Positions 24,535-35,307 of a stretch of 35,803 bases of DNA are shown here, piece by piece. Within the stretch, counting starts at the first letter, position 1. The number at the start of each line of letters is the position of its first letter. Where the stretch lies: contig NZ_JAAGRY010000032.1 in NCBI RefSeq assembly GCF_015707995.1, positions 1 to 35,803 of the forward strand. Direction: 5' to 3'. This stretch comes from Microbacterium paulum (GTDB lineage: Bacteria; Actinomycetota; Actinomycetes; Actinomycetales; Microbacteriaceae). A program made the position numbers and the translations under genes. The notes beneath the pieces were generated by a model, which searched no databases, had not been told where the DNA came from, and saw only the letters and a program-made list of their open reading frames with translations.

Positions 24535-25667
24535 GCACCCCCACCGAAGATCTGTCCGCCGCCGGCGTCAGCATCTGGCTCGACGACCTGTCGCGCTCGC
24601 GCATCGACTCCGGCAACCTCGCCGAGCTGATCTCGACCCGGAATGTCACCGGTGTCACCACGAACCCGTCGATCTTCCAAGCGGCGATCGGCAACCAGAA
24701 CGACGACTCGTACGACGCGCCGCTCGCGGCCCTGGCGTCCGCCGGCGCCGACGTCGACACCGCGATCTTCGAGCTGACGACGACCGATGTGCGGGATGCC
24801 GCGGACATCTTCCGCCCCGTCTACGACGCCACCGGCACCCTCGACGGACGCGTCTCGATCGAGGTCTCCCCCGACCTGGCGCACGACACCGACGCCACCT
24901 CCGCCGAGGCGAAGAAGCTCTGGGCGAAGGTCGACCGCCCGAACGCACTGATCAAGATCCCCGCGACGAAGGCCGGACTCCCGGCGATCACCGCGACGCT
25001 CGCCGAGGGCATCTCGGTCAACGTCACCCTGATCTTCTCGCTGGAGCGCTACGGCGAGGTCATCGACGCGTACCTCGCCGGTCTCGAGCAGGCGAAGAAG
25101 AACGGGCGCGACCTGGCTGGCATCCACTCCGTTGCCTCGTTCTTCGTCTCGCGCGTGGACACCGAGGTTGACAAGCGGCTGTCGCTCTACCGCAGCGAAG
25201 AGGCCGAGGCGCTGAAGGGCAAGGCGGGGCTCGCGAACGCCCGCCTCGCGTACCAGCTGTTCGAGAAGCGCTTCGCCACCCCGCGCGCACAGGAGCTCGT
25301 CGCCGCCGGCGGCAACGTGCAGCGGCCGCTCTGGGCATCCACCGGCGTCAAGGACCCGGCCCTCCCCGACACGCTGTACGTGACCGAGCTCGTCGCCCCC
25401 GGCACCGTCAACACGATGCCCGAGAAGACCCTCGAGGCCACGTTCGACCACGGCGTCATCACCGGCGACACGATCACCGACCACTACGACGACGCGCAGC
25501 TCGTGTTCGCTCAACTGGCGGCGCTCGGCGTCGACATCGCCGACGTCACCCAGGTGCTCGAAGACGAGGGCGTCGCGAAGTTCATCGCGTCGTGGCAAGA
25601 CCTCAAGAAGACCGTCGCCACGGCGCTCGAGAGCGCGCCGCAGAACGCCGCGGAGAACGCGCAGTGA
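24531..25667 (+). CDS. tal: Transaldolase
   Basis: The 378-residue transaldolase moves a dihydroxyacetone unit between sugar phosphates. The N-terminal SIWLDDLSR and [18 protein letters not shown] motifs are present, the Schiff-base lysine is K142 in [11 protein letters not shown], and [17 protein letters not shown] follows. It is of the longer actinobacterial type. It starts in an ATGA overlap with tkt (AAGGAG upstream) and ends in a GTGA overlap with pgi. Confidence 0.97.
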   Translation: MSTPTEDLSAAGVSIWLDDLSRSRIDSGNLAELISTRNVTGVTTNPSIFQAAIGNQNDDSYDAPLAALASAGADVDTAIFELTTTDVRDAADIFRPVYDATGTLDGRVSIEVSPDLAHDTDATSAEAKKLWAKVDRPNALIKIPATKAGLPAITATLAEGISVNVTLIFSLERYGEVIDAYLAGLEQAKKNGRDLAGIHSVASFFVSRVDTEVDKRLSLYRSEEAEALKGKAGLANARLAYQLFEKRFATPRAQELVAAGGNVQRPLWASTGVKDPALPDTLYVTELVAPGTVNTMPEKTLEATFDHGVITGDTITDHYDDAQLVFAQLAALGVDIADVTQVLEDEGVAKFIASWQDLKKTVATALESAPQNAAENAQ

Positions 25668-27298
25668 GCTTCGAGATCCATGTCTCCGGCCACGTCAAGG
25701 ACGTTGTCGACCAGACGCTGCCGGGGCTCGTCGACTCGCTCATCGCGAGCGGCATCACCGCCGGCGACCCCGACCTGTGGGGGCCCGAGGCGGCTCCCGA
25801 GGCCGCACGCCGGCTCGGTTGGGTCGAGGCCGTCTCGGTCTCGCGCCCGCTCGTCCCCGAGATCGAGGCGCTCCGCGCGGAGCTGAGCGAGCGTGGCATC
25901 ACCCGCGTGGTGCTCGCCGGCATGGGGGGCTCGTCGCTCGCGCCCGAGGTGATCACGGCGACCGCGAACCTGCCGCTCGTGATTCTCGACTCCACCGCCC
26001 CCGGTCAGGTGCTCGCCGCGATCGACGGCGACGCCGAGCAGGGCGGCCTGGCCGAGACGGTGCTCGTCGTCTCGTCGAAGTCCGGCTCGACGATCGAGAC
26101 CGATTCGGCCCGTCGCGCGTTCGAGGCGGCGTGGACCGACCTCGGCATCGACCCCGCCGCGCACATCGTCGTGGTCACCGACCCGGGATCGCCGCTCGAC
26201 GTCTCGGCGCGCGAGGCGGGCTACCGCGTCTTCAACGCCGACCCGAACGTCGGCGGCCGCTACTCGGCCCTGACCGCGTTCGGTCTCGTGCCGGCCGGGC
26301 TCGCGGGCGTCGACGTCTCGGAGATCCTCGACGAGGCCGACGCGACCCTGCTCGAGGTGTCGATCGACGACGCGCGCAACCCCGCGCTCATCCTCGCGGC
26401 CGCGATCGCCGGCACCGCCGACGGCGAGCCGCGCCGCGACAAGCTCGGTCTCATCACCGACGGCACGCACATCGTGGGCCTCCCCGACTGGATCGAGCAG
26501 CTCGTCGCCGAGTCGACGGGTAAGAACGGCACAGGCATCCTGCCCGTCGTGCTGCAGCCGCTCTCCCCCGAGGCGGACCCCGAGCTCGCGCCCTCCGACC
26601 TGCAGCTCGTGCGCCTGGTCGACGACGCCGTGCACTTCCGCCTCATCGAGCAGCACCCGGGCGAGATCCTCATCAGCGGATCGCTCGGTGCGCAGTTCGT
26701 CGTCTGGGAGTACGCGACCGCCATCGCGGGGCGCCTGCTCGGCATCAACCCGTTCGACCAGCCCGACGTCGAGTCCGCGAAGGAGGCCGCGCGCGGTCTG
26801 CTCGAGGCCCGGCCCGAGGTCGGCGAGGCGGCGTTCCGCGCGGGGGGCATCGAGGTGCGCGTCTCCGACATCGCACTCGTCGAGGCGCAGACGCTCGAGG
26901 GGGTGCTGGATGCCTTGTGGGCGCGCCTCTCGCCGACCGGCTACGTGTCGATCCAGGCCTACGTCGACCGCCTCGCCGTGCCGCAGCTCGCGGGGCTCCG
27001 CGAGCTCGTCGCGGCCGACAGCCGCCGCCCCACGACGTTCGGCTGGGGGCCCCGTTTCCTCCACTCGACCGGGCAGTACCACAAGGGTGGTCCCGCCGAG
27101 GGCGTGTTCCTGCAGATCATCGGCCCGGGCGACGTCGACCTCGAGATCCCCGGGCGCCCGTTCACGTTCGGGCAGCTGATCGCGGCGCAGGCCGCGGGCG
27201 ACGCGGCGGTCCTCGCCGCGCACGGGCGACCCGTGGTCACCCTCACCCTCACCGATGCGCAGGCCGACGTGCTCGCGCTGTTCGAAGCAGCCCAATAG
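25664..27298 (+). CDS. pgi: Glucose-6-phosphate isomerase
   Basis: The 544-residue SIS-domain enzyme interconverts glucose-6-phosphate and fructose-6-phosphate. Motifs visible are [15 protein letters not shown], the phosphate-binding [32 protein letters not shown], and the late [18 protein letters not shown]. The GTG at 25,664 overlaps the tal stop by 4 nt. Many actinobacteria place pgi elsewhere; here it sits between tal and zwf, so the entry isomerase is co-expressed with the oxidative pathway. Sequence resembles the type linked with tal in tal-pgi fusion proteins, but the two are separate here. Confidence 0.94.
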   Translation: MSFEIHVSGHVKDVVDQTLPGLVDSLIASGITAGDPDLWGPEAAPEAARRLGWVEAVSVSRPLVPEIEALRAELSERGITRVVLAGMGGSSLAPEVITATANLPLVILDSTAPGQVLAAIDGDAEQGGLAETVLVVSSKSGSTIETDSARRAFEAAWTDLGIDPAAHIVVVTDPGSPLDVSAREAGYRVFNADPNVGGRYSALTAFGLVPAGLAGVDVSEILDEADATLLEVSIDDARNPALILAAAIAGTADGEPRRDKLGLITDGTHIVGLPDWIEQLVAESTGKNGTGILPVVLQPLSPEADPELAPSDLQLVRLVDDAVHFRLIEQHPGEILISGSLGAQFVVWEYATAIAGRLLGINPFDQPDVESAKEAARGLLEARPEVGEAAFRAGGIEVRVSDIALVEAQTLEGVLDALWARLSPTGYVSIQAYVDRLAVPQLAGLRELVAADSRRPTTFGWGPRFLHSTGQYHKGGPAEGVFLQIIGPGDVDLEIPGRPFTFGQLIAAQAAGDAAVLAAHGRPVVTLTLTDAQADVLALFEAAQ

Positions 27299-27311
27299 GA
27301 GTTCTGCACCG

Positions 27312-28862
27312 ATGACTGTCGAGATCTCGCGCGGGCACAATCCGCTGCGCGACCCCGATGACCGCCGCCTGAACCGCATCGCCGGTCCGAGCGCGCTGGT
27401 CATCTTCGGCGTGACAGGAGACCTGTCACGCAAGAAGCTCATGCCCGCCGTCTACGACCTCGCCAACCGCGGCCTGCTCCCCCCGGGCTTCGCGCTCGTC
27501 GGGTTCGCCCGGCGCGACTGGGAGGACCAGGACTTCGCCGAGGTCGTACACGATTCCGTGCGTCAGTACGCGCGTACGCCCTTCCGCGAGGAGACGTGGA
27601 AGCAGCTGCTGCAGGGGATCCGCTTCGTCTCCGGCGAGTTCGGCGACGCCGACGCGTTCCGCCGCCTGCGGGAGACGGTCGAGAAGCTCGACGTCGAACG
27701 CGGCACGATGGGAAACCACGCGTTCTACCTGTCGATCCCGCCGCGTGACTTCCCGATCGTCACGAAGCAGCTGAAGGACTCCGGTCTCGTCGACGACAAG
27801 GTGAACAATCCGGATGCCTGGCGCCGTGTCGTCATCGAGAAGCCGTTCGGCTCCGACCTGCAGTCCGCGCGAGAGCTGAACGCGGGCCTCGAGGTCGCGT
27901 TCCCGGCCGACTCGATCTTCCGCATCGACCACTACCTCGGCAAGGAGACGGTGCAGAACATCCTCGCGCTGCGCTTCGCCAACGAGCTCTACGAACCGAT
28001 CTGGAACGCCAACTACGTCGACCACGTGCAGATCACGATGGCCGAGGACATCGGCGTCGGCGGCCGCGCCGGGTACTACGACGGCATCGGCGCCGCGCGC
28101 GACGTCATCCAGAACCACCTCCTGCAGCTGCTGGCTCTGACCGCGATGGAGGAGCCCATCTCGATGGATGCCTCGCACCTGCGCGCCGAGAAGGAGAAGG
28201 TGCTCGCCGCGGTCCGCCTGCCGGAGGACCTGTCCACCGCGACTGCCCGCGGACAGTACGCCGGGGGCTGGCAGGGCGGCGAGGAGGTCACCGGCTTCCT
28301 CGAAGAGGACGGCATCAACCCCGAGTCGACGACGGAGACGTACGCGGCCATCAAGCTCGAGATCGGCACGCGCCGCTGGGCGGGCGTCCCGTTCTACCTG
28401 CGCGCGGGCAAGCGCCTCGGTCGCCGCGTCACGGAGATCGCGGTCGTCTTCAAGCGCGCGCCGCAGCACCTGTTCCAGCGCAATCAGACGCTCGAGCTCG
28501 GCCAGAACGCGCTCGTGATCCGCGTGCAGCCCGACGAGGGCGTCACGATCCGGTTCGGCTCGAAGGTTCCCGGCGCGGCGAATGAGGTGCGCGACGTCAC
28601 GATGGACTTCGGCTACGGGCACGCCTTCACCGAGTCCAGCCCCGAGGCGTACGAGCGCCTCATCCTGGATGTCCTGCTCGGCGACCCACCGCTGTTCCCC
28701 CGTCACGAAGAGGTCGAACTGTCGTGGAAGATCGTCGACCCCGTCGAGGAGTACTGGGCCGCCGTCGGTGGTCCGCTCGAGCAGTACGCCCCCGGTTCAT
28801 GGGGCCCCTCTTCCGCCAATGAGCTCCTGGCCCGCGACGGCCGCGTCTGGAGGCGTCCATGA
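27312..28862 (+). CDS. zwf: Glucose-6-phosphate 1-dehydrogenase
   Basis: The 516-residue enzyme makes the first NADPH of the pentose phosphate pathway. The nucleotide-binding motif is FGVTGDLSRKKLMPA near residues 32-46, and the substrate-binding active site is RIDHYLGKETVQN from R204. The C-terminal domain contains KRLGRRVTEIAVVFK and VTMDFGYGHAF. The ATG at 27,312 follows AGGAG. The stop overlaps the opcA start (ATGA). Confidence 0.97.
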   Translation: MTVEISRGHNPLRDPDDRRLNRIAGPSALVIFGVTGDLSRKKLMPAVYDLANRGLLPPGFALVGFARRDWEDQDFAEVVHDSVRQYARTPFREETWKQLLQGIRFVSGEFGDADAFRRLRETVEKLDVERGTMGNHAFYLSIPPRDFPIVTKQLKDSGLVDDKVNNPDAWRRVVIEKPFGSDLQSARELNAGLEVAFPADSIFRIDHYLGKETVQNILALRFANELYEPIWNANYVDHVQITMAEDIGVGGRAGYYDGIGAARDVIQNHLLQLLALTAMEEPISMDASHLRAEKEKVLAAVRLPEDLSTATARGQYAGGWQGGEEVTGFLEEDGINPESTTETYAAIKLEIGTRRWAGVPFYLRAGKRLGRRVTEIAVVFKRAPQHLFQRNQTLELGQNALVIRVQPDEGVTIRFGSKVPGAANEVRDVTMDFGYGHAFTESSPEAYERLILDVLLGDPPLFPRHEEVELSWKIVDPVEEYWAAVGGPLEQYAPGSWGPSSANELLARDGRVWRRP

Positions 28863-29800
28863 TCGTCGATCTGCCCGATACCACCGTCTCGAAGATCGCG
28901 CGCTCGCTCGTGAGCGTGCGTGAAGAGGGCGGTGCGGTCGCGCTGGGGCGCGTGCTGACCCTCGTCATCGTGACGGCCCACGGCCTGCAGGAAGAAGCCA
29001 TCGAGGCCGCCAACGACGCCTCCCGCGAGCACCCGATGCGCGTCATCGTGCTGATCGCCGATCCCACGGGCGAGCCGAAGCTCGACGCGCAGATTCGCGT
29101 GGGCGGCGACGCCGGCGCGAGCGAGGTCATCGTGCTGCGCGCACATGGTCCCGCCGCGGCGAGCCAGGAGGGTCTCATCACCGGCCTGCTGCTGCCTGAC
29201 GCTCCGGTTGTCGCGTGGTGGCCCGATCACCCGCCGGCCTCCCCCTCGACCTCCGAAGTGGGACGTGTCGCGCAGCGTCGCATCACGGATGCGTCGACAC
29301 CGCCGTTCGCGAAGACCCGGCTCAGCCAACTGGGTGCGACCTACGCACCCGGCGACACCGATCTCGCCTGGACTCGTCTGACGCGCTGGCGTGAGCAGCT
29401 CGCCGCCGTGCTGGACCAGCCTCCGTACGAGCCGGTCACGGCCGTCGAAGTCGTGGGCGCCGGCAGCTCCCCCTCCACGGGACTGATGGCCGCGTGGTTG
29501 CGGCTCAAGCTGGACGTGCCCGTGAGCTGGCGCTCGGCTGACCCCGACGAGTGGGAGCACGGCATCCAGTTCGTCCGTCTCACGCGTCCCAGTGGCGACA
29601 TCCTGCTGCAGCGCAGCAACGACATCGACGCGACTCTCACCCAGCCGGGACAGCCGTCGCACGACATCGTGCTGCCGCGCCGCACCCTGCGCGAGTGCCT
29701 CGCCGAGGAGTTGCGTCGGCTGGATCCGGACGTCCTGTATGGTCGAGTGATCACGGAGGGCTGGGAGCTCCTCGGGCCCCCGACCACCACCGAGTCGTAG
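28859..29800 (+). CDS. opcA: OpcA, glucose-6-phosphate dehydrogenase assembly protein
   Basis: The 313-residue partner protein is needed for assembly or activation of Zwf in cyanobacteria and actinobacteria. It begins MIVDLPDTTVSKIARSLVSV and contains REHPMRVIVLIADPTGE and LLLPDAPVVAWWPD, which are typical of the family. Its start overlaps the zwf stop by 4 nt, in keeping with a physical partnership. It ends 8 nt before pgl. Confidence 0.95.
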   Translation: MIVDLPDTTVSKIARSLVSVREEGGAVALGRVLTLVIVTAHGLQEEAIEAANDASREHPMRVIVLIADPTGEPKLDAQIRVGGDAGASEVIVLRAHGPAAASQEGLITGLLLPDAPVVAWWPDHPPASPSTSEVGRVAQRRITDASTPPFAKTRLSQLGATYAPGDTDLAWTRLTRWREQLAAVLDQPPYEPVTAVEVVGAGSSPSTGLMAAWLRLKLDVPVSWRSADPDEWEHGIQFVRLTRPSGDILLQRSNDIDATLTQPGQPSHDIVLPRRTLRECLAEELRRLDPDVLYGRVITEGWELLGPPTTTES

Positions 29801-29808
29801 GAGTCGCG

Positions 29809-30588
29809 ATGGCGCAGCTGTGGACCGAGAAACGTGTCGTGATCAGCCCCGACGCGCAGACCCTGGCTTCCGCTGTCGCCGGGCGTCTCCTCGAGCGGCT
29901 CGCGCGCCGCTCAGGCGCGGGGAAGACGAGCCACGTGCTGCTCACCGGCGGCGTCATCGGCACGGCTGTGCTGCGCGCCGCCGGTGCGAGTCCCGCGCGC
30001 ACGAAGGTCGACTGGTCGACCGTGCACCTGTGGTGGGGCGACGAGTTGTTCCTGCCGGCATCCGACCCCGAGCGCAACGACGTGCGGGCGCATCGCGCGC
30101 TGATCGACCACATCGACATCCCGGCCGAGAACGTGCACGCGATGGCGGGCGCCGACAGCGGCGTTGACATGGCGGCCGCGGCCGAAGCGTACGCGGGCGA
30201 GCTCGCGATGTTCGCGGCCGACGACCAGGAGTGGCCGTCGTTCTACGTGTGCTTCCTCGGCGTCGGTCCGGACGGCCACATCGCCTCGCTGTTCCCCGAC
30301 CGCGGTGAGATCCAGTCGACGGATGCCGTCGTGCTGCCGGTCTCCGGCGCGCCCAAGCCCCCGTCGGAGCGGCTGACGCTCACGCGTCCCGTGCTGAACT
30401 CAGCGCGGTGCGTGTGGCTCGTCGTCTCGGGCACCGACAAGGCCGCGGCCCTGGGGCTCGCTCTCGCGGGTGCGAGTTATGAGAGCGTCCCCGCAGCAGG
30501 CGCGAAGGGCCGCAAGCGCACGCTCTTCTTCGTCGACGAGGCTGCCGCCGCCAACGTCCCGCCCGAGCTCATCGACCAGGAGTTCTGA
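29809..30588 (+). CDS. pgl: 6-phosphogluconolactonase
   Basis: The 259-residue DevB-type lactonase hydrolyses the product of Zwf. Conserved parts are VLLTGGVIGTAVL, the WWGDELFLP and SDPERNDVRAH segments, and GVGPDGHIASLFPDR, which carries the catalytic histidine. The ATG at 29,809 follows TAGGAG. It is the last gene of the operon and converges on rbpA, with 55 bp between them. Confidence 0.96.
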   Translation: MAQLWTEKRVVISPDAQTLASAVAGRLLERLARRSGAGKTSHVLLTGGVIGTAVLRAAGASPARTKVDWSTVHLWWGDELFLPASDPERNDVRAHRALIDHIDIPAENVHAMAGADSGVDMAAAAEAYAGELAMFAADDQEWPSFYVCFLGVGPDGHIASLFPDRGEIQSTDAVVLPVSGAPKPPSERLTLTRPVLNSARCVWLVVSGTDKAAALGLALAGASYESVPAAGAKGRKRTLFFVDEAAAANVPPELIDQEF

Positions 30589-30589
30589 G

Positions 30590-30619
30590 TCGAGCCCCAC
30601 CGGTCGCGCCGGCACTCGA
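30590..30619. terminator. Candidate hairpin between convergent pgl and rbpA
   Basis: TCGAG (30,590-30,594) pairs with CTCGA (30,615-30,619), and CCGG (30,600-30,603) with CCGG (30,609-30,612), forming an interrupted stem directly after the pgl stop. It is weak compared with other terminators here, but the position between convergent genes fits. Confidence 0.4.
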
Positions 30620-30643
30620 TCAACAGTGGGTCGGCGAGGCGGG

Positions 30644-31000
30644 TCAGGCCTGGCCGCGGCGCTCGCGCAGCTGCTGCAGCGCGTCGTCGAGGAGAGCGTC
30701 GGCCTCTTCTTCGGTGCGACGCTCCTTCACGTACGCGAGGTGGGTCTTGTAGGGCTCGGTCTTCGCGAGCGCCGGCGGGTTCGCCTTGTCGCGCCCGGCG
30801 GGAAGACCCGAGTGGGGCGAGTCGATGACCTCGGGGATCTCTTCGTCGGCGATGCCGGCGGCGAAGTAGCGGACGGTCTCGTTGCCGAGGGCATCCCAGT
30901 ACGACACCGCGACGCGGTCGGCGTGGTGTCCGTGGTCCTGCTCCCCCATGGGGCCCGCCCCCACACGGGTGCCGCGGATCGCGTTTCCTCCGGTTGCCAT
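30644..31000 (-). CDS. rbpA: RNA polymerase-binding protein RbpA
   Basis: A 118-residue actinobacterial RNA polymerase accessory factor that stabilises promoter complexes of the principal sigma factors. The N-terminal tail is MATGGNAIRGTRVGAGPMGE, the core barrel includes YWDALGNETVRYFAAGIADEEIP, and the C-terminal sigma-interacting helix is HLAYVKERRTEEEADALLDDALQQL. No cysteine is present, so it is a zinc-free form. Its ATG shares a base with the secG stop (TGATG), so it is translated in step with SecG. Confidence 0.92.
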   Translation of the reverse strand: MATGGNAIRGTRVGAGPMGEQDHGHHADRVAVSYWDALGNETVRYFAAGIADEEIPEVIDSPHSGLPAGRDKANPPALAKTEPYKTHLAYVKERRTEEEADALLDDALQQLRERRGQA

Positions 31001-31248
31001 CAGATCCCCTGGAATTTCGTGATCAGGCCGAGGGCCACGATCGAGACGAACCACACGAGGGCGAGCACCACCGTGAAGCGGTTGAGGTTGCGTTCCGCGA
31101 GGCCCGATGACCCCATCGCGGAGCTCATGCCGCCACCGAACATGTCGGACAGGCCGCCACCGCGCCCCTTGTGCAGGAGGATCAGAAGGGTCAGCAGGAG
31201 GCTCGTGATGCCGAGCACCACCTGCATGACGAACTCGAGGATGTCCAC
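31000..31248 (-). CDS. secG: SecG, preprotein translocase subunit
   Basis: An 82-residue, two-helix membrane subunit of the SecYEG channel. The first helix spans about 7-25. The conserved loop LLHKGRGGGLSDMFGGGMSSAMGSSGLAERNLNRFT follows (read in pieces), then the second helix about 58-78. The GTG at 31,248 gives the expected N-terminus (V/M-DILEFVMQV). A perfect TATAAT lies about 50 bp upstream. It is coupled to rbpA downstream. Confidence 0.94.
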   Translation of the reverse strand: MDILEFVMQVVLGITSLLLTLLILLHKGRGGGLSDMFGGGMSSAMGSSGLAERNLNRFTVVLALVWFVSIVALGLITKFQGI

Positions 31249-31296
31249 AGTCGATGAAGCCTTTCGCAGCGCCCGCGGTAGGGCGCACAAGGGTCG

Positions 31297-31302
31297 ATTA
31301 TA
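31297..31302 (-). promoter_or_regulatory. -10 box of the secG-rbpA promoter
   Basis: A perfect TATAAT on the minus strand, about 49 nt before the secG GTG and after the tpiA terminator in the reading direction. It is the only exact match to the bacterial consensus noticed in a promoter position. No good -35 is seen at 16-18 bp. Confidence 0.6.
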
Positions 31303-31327
31303 CCGGGCGGCGACGCGTCGGCATGCG

Positions 31328-31360
31328 ACAGGCCCGGGGCCGAAGCGGCCCCGGGCCTGT
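31328..31360 (-). terminator. Terminator after tpiA
   Basis: ACAGGCCCGGGGCC (31,328-31,341) pairs perfectly with GGCCCCGGGCCTGT (31,347-31,360) around the loop GAAGC: a 14-bp GC-rich stem, 7 nt after the tpiA stop. It separates the gap-pgk-tpiA transcript from secG-rbpA. Confidence 0.85.
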
Positions 31361-31367
31361 CTCGGGG

Positions 31368-32150
31368 TCAGACCCCGACGTGCTTCTGGTAGCGGATGAT
31401 CGCGGCGAACTCGTCGACGACGATGCTCGCCCCTCCGACGAGCGCGCCGTCGACATCGGGCTCGCGCAGGAAGCTCGCGACGTTCCCCGACTTCACCGAG
31501 CCGCCGTAGAGGATGCGGGTGCGTGCTGCCGCGTCGTCCCCGAGCTTCTCGGCGACGACGGCACGCAACGCCGCACAGACCTCCTGCGCCTGTTCGGGCG
31601 AGGCGACCTGGCCGGTACCGATCGCCCAGACGGGTTCGTACGCCACGACGACGTCGGCATCGGCGGGCACGCCCTCCAGGGCGACCTGCAGCTGCGCGAC
31701 CGAGACCGCGGTGGGACCCGACTCTTCGCGCTGCTCCAGCGTCTCGCCGACGCAGATCACCGGTACGAGGTGGTTGCGGAGGGCCGCCTGCACCTTCTCC
31801 GCCACGATCGCATCCGTCTCGTGGTGGTAGTCGCGACGCTCGGAGTGCCCGACGATGACGTAGCGGCAGGCGAGCTTGTCGAGGAAGACCCCCGACACCT
31901 CCCCCGTGTAGGCCCCGGAGTCGTGCGTGGACAGGTCCTGGGCGCCCAACACGAACGGGACCTTGTCGGCGTCGATCAGGATCTGCACGGTGCGCAGGTT
32001 GGTGAACGGTGGGAACAGCGCGACCTCGACGGAGTTCTCGTCGTGCGCGGCATCCTTCAGCGTCCAGTGCAGCTTCTGCACGAAGGCGACCGCCTGCAGG
32101 TGGTCGAGGTTCATCTTCCAGTTGCCGGCGATGAGCGGTGTGCGCGCCAT
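31368..32150 (-). CDS. tpiA: Triosephosphate isomerase
   Basis: A 260-residue TIM-barrel enzyme interconverting glyceraldehyde-3-phosphate and dihydroxyacetone phosphate. The catalytic lysine is K12 in GNWKMN, the histidine is in VIVGHSERR, and the glutamate is in [11 protein letters not shown]. The phosphate loop is [11 protein letters not shown]. The ATG at 32,150 overlaps the pgk stop (TGATG) and has GGGAG upstream; an in-frame start 4 codons earlier would lie inside pgk and is not preferred. Confidence 0.97.
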   Translation of the reverse strand: MARTPLIAGNWKMNLDHLQAVAFVQKLHWTLKDAAHDENSVEVALFPPFTNLRTVQILIDADKVPFVLGAQDLSTHDSGAYTGEVSGVFLDKLACRYVIVGHSERRDYHHETDAIVAEKVQAALRNHLVPVICVGETLEQREESGPTAVSVAQLQVALEGVPADADVVVAYEPVWAIGTGQVASPEQAQEVCAALRAVVAEKLGDDAAARTRILYGGSVKSGNVASFLREPDVDGALVGGASIVVDEFAAIIRYQKHVGV

Positions 32151-33367
32151 CAGCTCTCCCATCCGAGGACTTCCAGCCCGGGGAGCTTCTTGCCCTCCAG
32201 GAACTCCAGGCTCGCTCCACCGCCGGTCGAGATGTGACCGAACTGCTCGTCGTGGAATCCGAGCTGGCGAACCGCTGCGGCGGAGTCTCCGCCGCCGACG
32301 ACCGACAGGCCGTCGACCTCGGTGAGCGCCTGCGCGACGGCGCGGGTGCCGTCCGCGAAGGCGTCGAACTCGAACACGCCCATGGGCCCGTTCCAGAACA
32401 CCGTGGTGGACGAGCGGATCGCCTCGGTGAACGTCGTCGCCGTGTCGGGACCGATGTCGAGACCCATGCCGTCAGCGCCGAACGGGGTGTCCTCCAGCGC
32501 ATCGGCGGCGGCGACGACGTGGTCGGCGTCGGCCGCGAAGCCGGATGCCATGACCGCGTCGACCGGCAGGATCAGCTCCACGCCCTTGTCGGCCGCGGTC
32601 TGGATGTACCGCTTCACCGTGTCGATCTGGTCGGCCTCGAGCAGGCTCTTGCCCACCTTGTGACCCTGCGCGGCGAGGAACGTGAACATCATTCCGCCGC
32701 CGACGAGGATCTTGTCGGCGCGGGGCAGCAGGTGCTCGATGACACCCAGCTTGTCGCTGACCTTCGATCCGCCGAGGACGACCGCGTACGGGCGCTCGGG
32801 GTTCTCGGTGAGGCGGTCGAGCACGTCGACCTCCTTCTCGATCAGCAGTCCCGCCGCGGAGGGCAGGATCTCGGCGAGCTCGTACACCGATGCCTGCTTG
32901 CGGTGCACGACACCGAAGCCGTCCGAGACGAGAGCCTCACCGAGGGCGGCGAGCTGTTCGGCGAACGCGCGGCGCTCACCGGCATCCTTCGCCGTCTCGC
33001 CCGCGTTGAAGCGGAGGTTCTCGATCACCGCGACGTCGCCGTCCTCGAGCGCGGCGGCAGCGCTCTGCGCCGACTCGCCGACGGTGTCGGTCGCGAACGC
33101 GACCGGCTTTCCCAGCAGTTCGGCGAGGCGCTGAGCCACCGGCTCGAGGCTGTACTTCGGGTCGGGTGCGCCGTCGGGGCGCCCCAGGTGCGAGCACGCG
33201 ATGACGCGGGCGCCCTGGTTGATGAGGTGGTTCAGCGTGGGAAGAGCCGCCCGGATACGGCCATCGTCCGTGATGACGCCCTCTTTGAGAGGGACGTTGA
33301 AGTCAACACGGACGATGACGCGCTTACCGGCCAGCGAACCCAGCGAATCGAGGGTACGCAGAGCCAT
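32150..33367 (-). CDS. pgk: Phosphoglycerate kinase
   Basis: A 405-residue two-domain glycolytic kinase. The N-terminal substrate site is [14 protein letters not shown] and [20 protein letters not shown]. The linker and C-terminal nucleotide domain include [34 protein letters not shown] and [11 protein letters not shown]. It lies 9 nt after gap and overlaps tpiA by one base, making a gap-pgk-tpiA operon. Confidence 0.97.
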   Translation of the reverse strand: MALRTLDSLGSLAGKRVIVRVDFNVPLKEGVITDDGRIRAALPTLNHLINQGARVIACSHLGRPDGAPDPKYSLEPVAQRLAELLGKPVAFATDTVGESAQSAAAALEDGDVAVIENLRFNAGETAKDAGERRAFAEQLAALGEALVSDGFGVVHRKQASVYELAEILPSAAGLLIEKEVDVLDRLTENPERPYAVVLGGSKVSDKLGVIEHLLPRADKILVGGGMMFTFLAAQGHKVGKSLLEADQIDTVKRYIQTAADKGVELILPVDAVMASGFAADADHVVAAADALEDTPFGADGMGLDIGPDTATTFTEAIRSSTTVFWNGPMGVFEFDAFADGTRAVAQALTEVDGLSVVGGGDSAAAVRQLGFHDEQFGHISTGGGASLEFLEGKKLPGLEVLGWES

Positions 33368-33376
33368 GAGTGAACC

Positions 33377-34510
<1,134 letters not shown>

Positions 34511-34521
34511 TCATGACACTA

Positions 34522-35151
34522 CTACTTGAGTAGGCCCACCGTCTTGTCGCGAGCCGTCGAAAAGCGCTCGGCGACGTTGCCCCAGTTGGCGATGTTCCAG
34601 ACCGCCTTGACGTAGTCCGCCTTGACGTTCAGGTAGTCGAGGTAGAAGGCGTGCTCCCACATGTCCAGCTGGAACACGGGGATCGTGCCCTGCGCGGTGT
34701 TGGACTGCTGGTCGAACAGCTGCTGGATGATCAGCTGCTCGCCGATCGGGTCCCAGCTGAGCACCGCCCAGCCCGAGCCCTGGATGCCGGTGGCCGCCGC
34801 GGTGAAGTGCGCCTGGAACTTGTCGAAGCCGCCGAAGAACTCGTCGATCGCCGCCGCGAGCTCGCCCTCGGGCTTTCCGCCGCCGCCGTCGTTCGCCGGC
34901 GCGAGGTTCGTCCAGAAGATCGAGTGGTTGACGTGACCGCCGAGGTTGAACGCGAGGTCCTTCTCGAGCTTGTTGACGTTCGCCAGGTTGCCGGTCTCGC
35001 GGGCCTCGGCGAGCTGCTCGAGGGCGGTGTTGGCACCGGTCACGTAGGCCTGGTGGTGCTTGTCGTGGTGCAGCTGCATGATCTTGCCGCTGATGTGCGG
35101 CTCGAGCGCTGCGAAATCGTAGGGGAGGTCGGGCAGTGTGTACTTCGCCAT
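34522..35151 (-). CDS. sodA: Superoxide dismutase, Mn/Fe family
   Basis: A 209-residue cytoplasmic dismutase. The four metal ligands are H28 (QLHHDKHH), H76 (GHVNHSIFW), D163 and H167 (QLDMWEHAFY). The active-site tyrosine is in HHQAYV, and the glycine-rich NDGGGGKPEG loop and Q-x-Q pairing (DQQSN) point to manganese or cambialistic use. Whether Mn or Fe is used cannot be settled by eye. The ATG has GGAAGAAGAG upstream. It lies between whiA and gap on the same strand with its own promoter and terminator. Confidence 0.96.
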   Translation of the reverse strand: MAKYTLPDLPYDFAALEPHISGKIMQLHHDKHHQAYVTGANTALEQLAEARETGNLANVNKLEKDLAFNLGGHVNHSIFWTNLAPANDGGGGKPEGELAAAIDEFFGGFDKFQAHFTAAATGIQGSGWAVLSWDPIGEQLIIQQLFDQQSNTAQGTIPVFQLDMWEHAFYLDYLNVKADYVKAVWNIANWGNVAERFSTARDKTVGLLK

Positions 35152-35205
35152 GTTCTCTTCTTCCTGTTCGCGCCGCGCTGCGAACGCGGCGAGGGGACGA
35201 TTCCC

Positions 35206-35234
35206 ATCCTATTGAGGTGCAACGCCCTCGTCAG
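35206..35234 (-). promoter_or_regulatory. Candidate sodA promoter
   Basis: On the minus strand, CTGACG (35,229-35,234, -35) and TAGGAT (35,206-35,211, -10) are separated by 17 bp. Each matches the housekeeping consensus at 4 of 6 positions. Transcription would start about 48 nt before the sodA ATG. Confidence 0.5.
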
Positions 35235-35248
35235 GGGGTTGTTCCCCC
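35234..35248 (-). terminator. Short hairpin after whiA
   Basis: GGGGG (35,234-35,238), loop TTGTT, CCCCC (35,244-35,248): a 5-bp GC stem 60 nt past the whiA stop and just before the sodA promoter. It is a plausible but weak terminator. Confidence 0.4.
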
Positions 35249-35307
35249 GGGTGACGGTATGCGACGGCCCGACCGCTCGGGGAGGGGTCGCCAGGCGCGC
35301 GGACGCG

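Noticed and set aside
24447..27442. Long minus-strand open frames opposite tal, pgi and zwf
   Set aside because: They are antisense shadows of well-identified enzymes. Their composition is Arg/Asp/Val-rich without motifs, and no start signals are present.
31368..31382. Inverted repeat CGGGGTC-A-GACCCCG as a terminator
   Set aside because: It spans the tpiA stop codon with a one-base loop and cannot fold well. The 14-bp stem at 31,328-31,360 is the real candidate.
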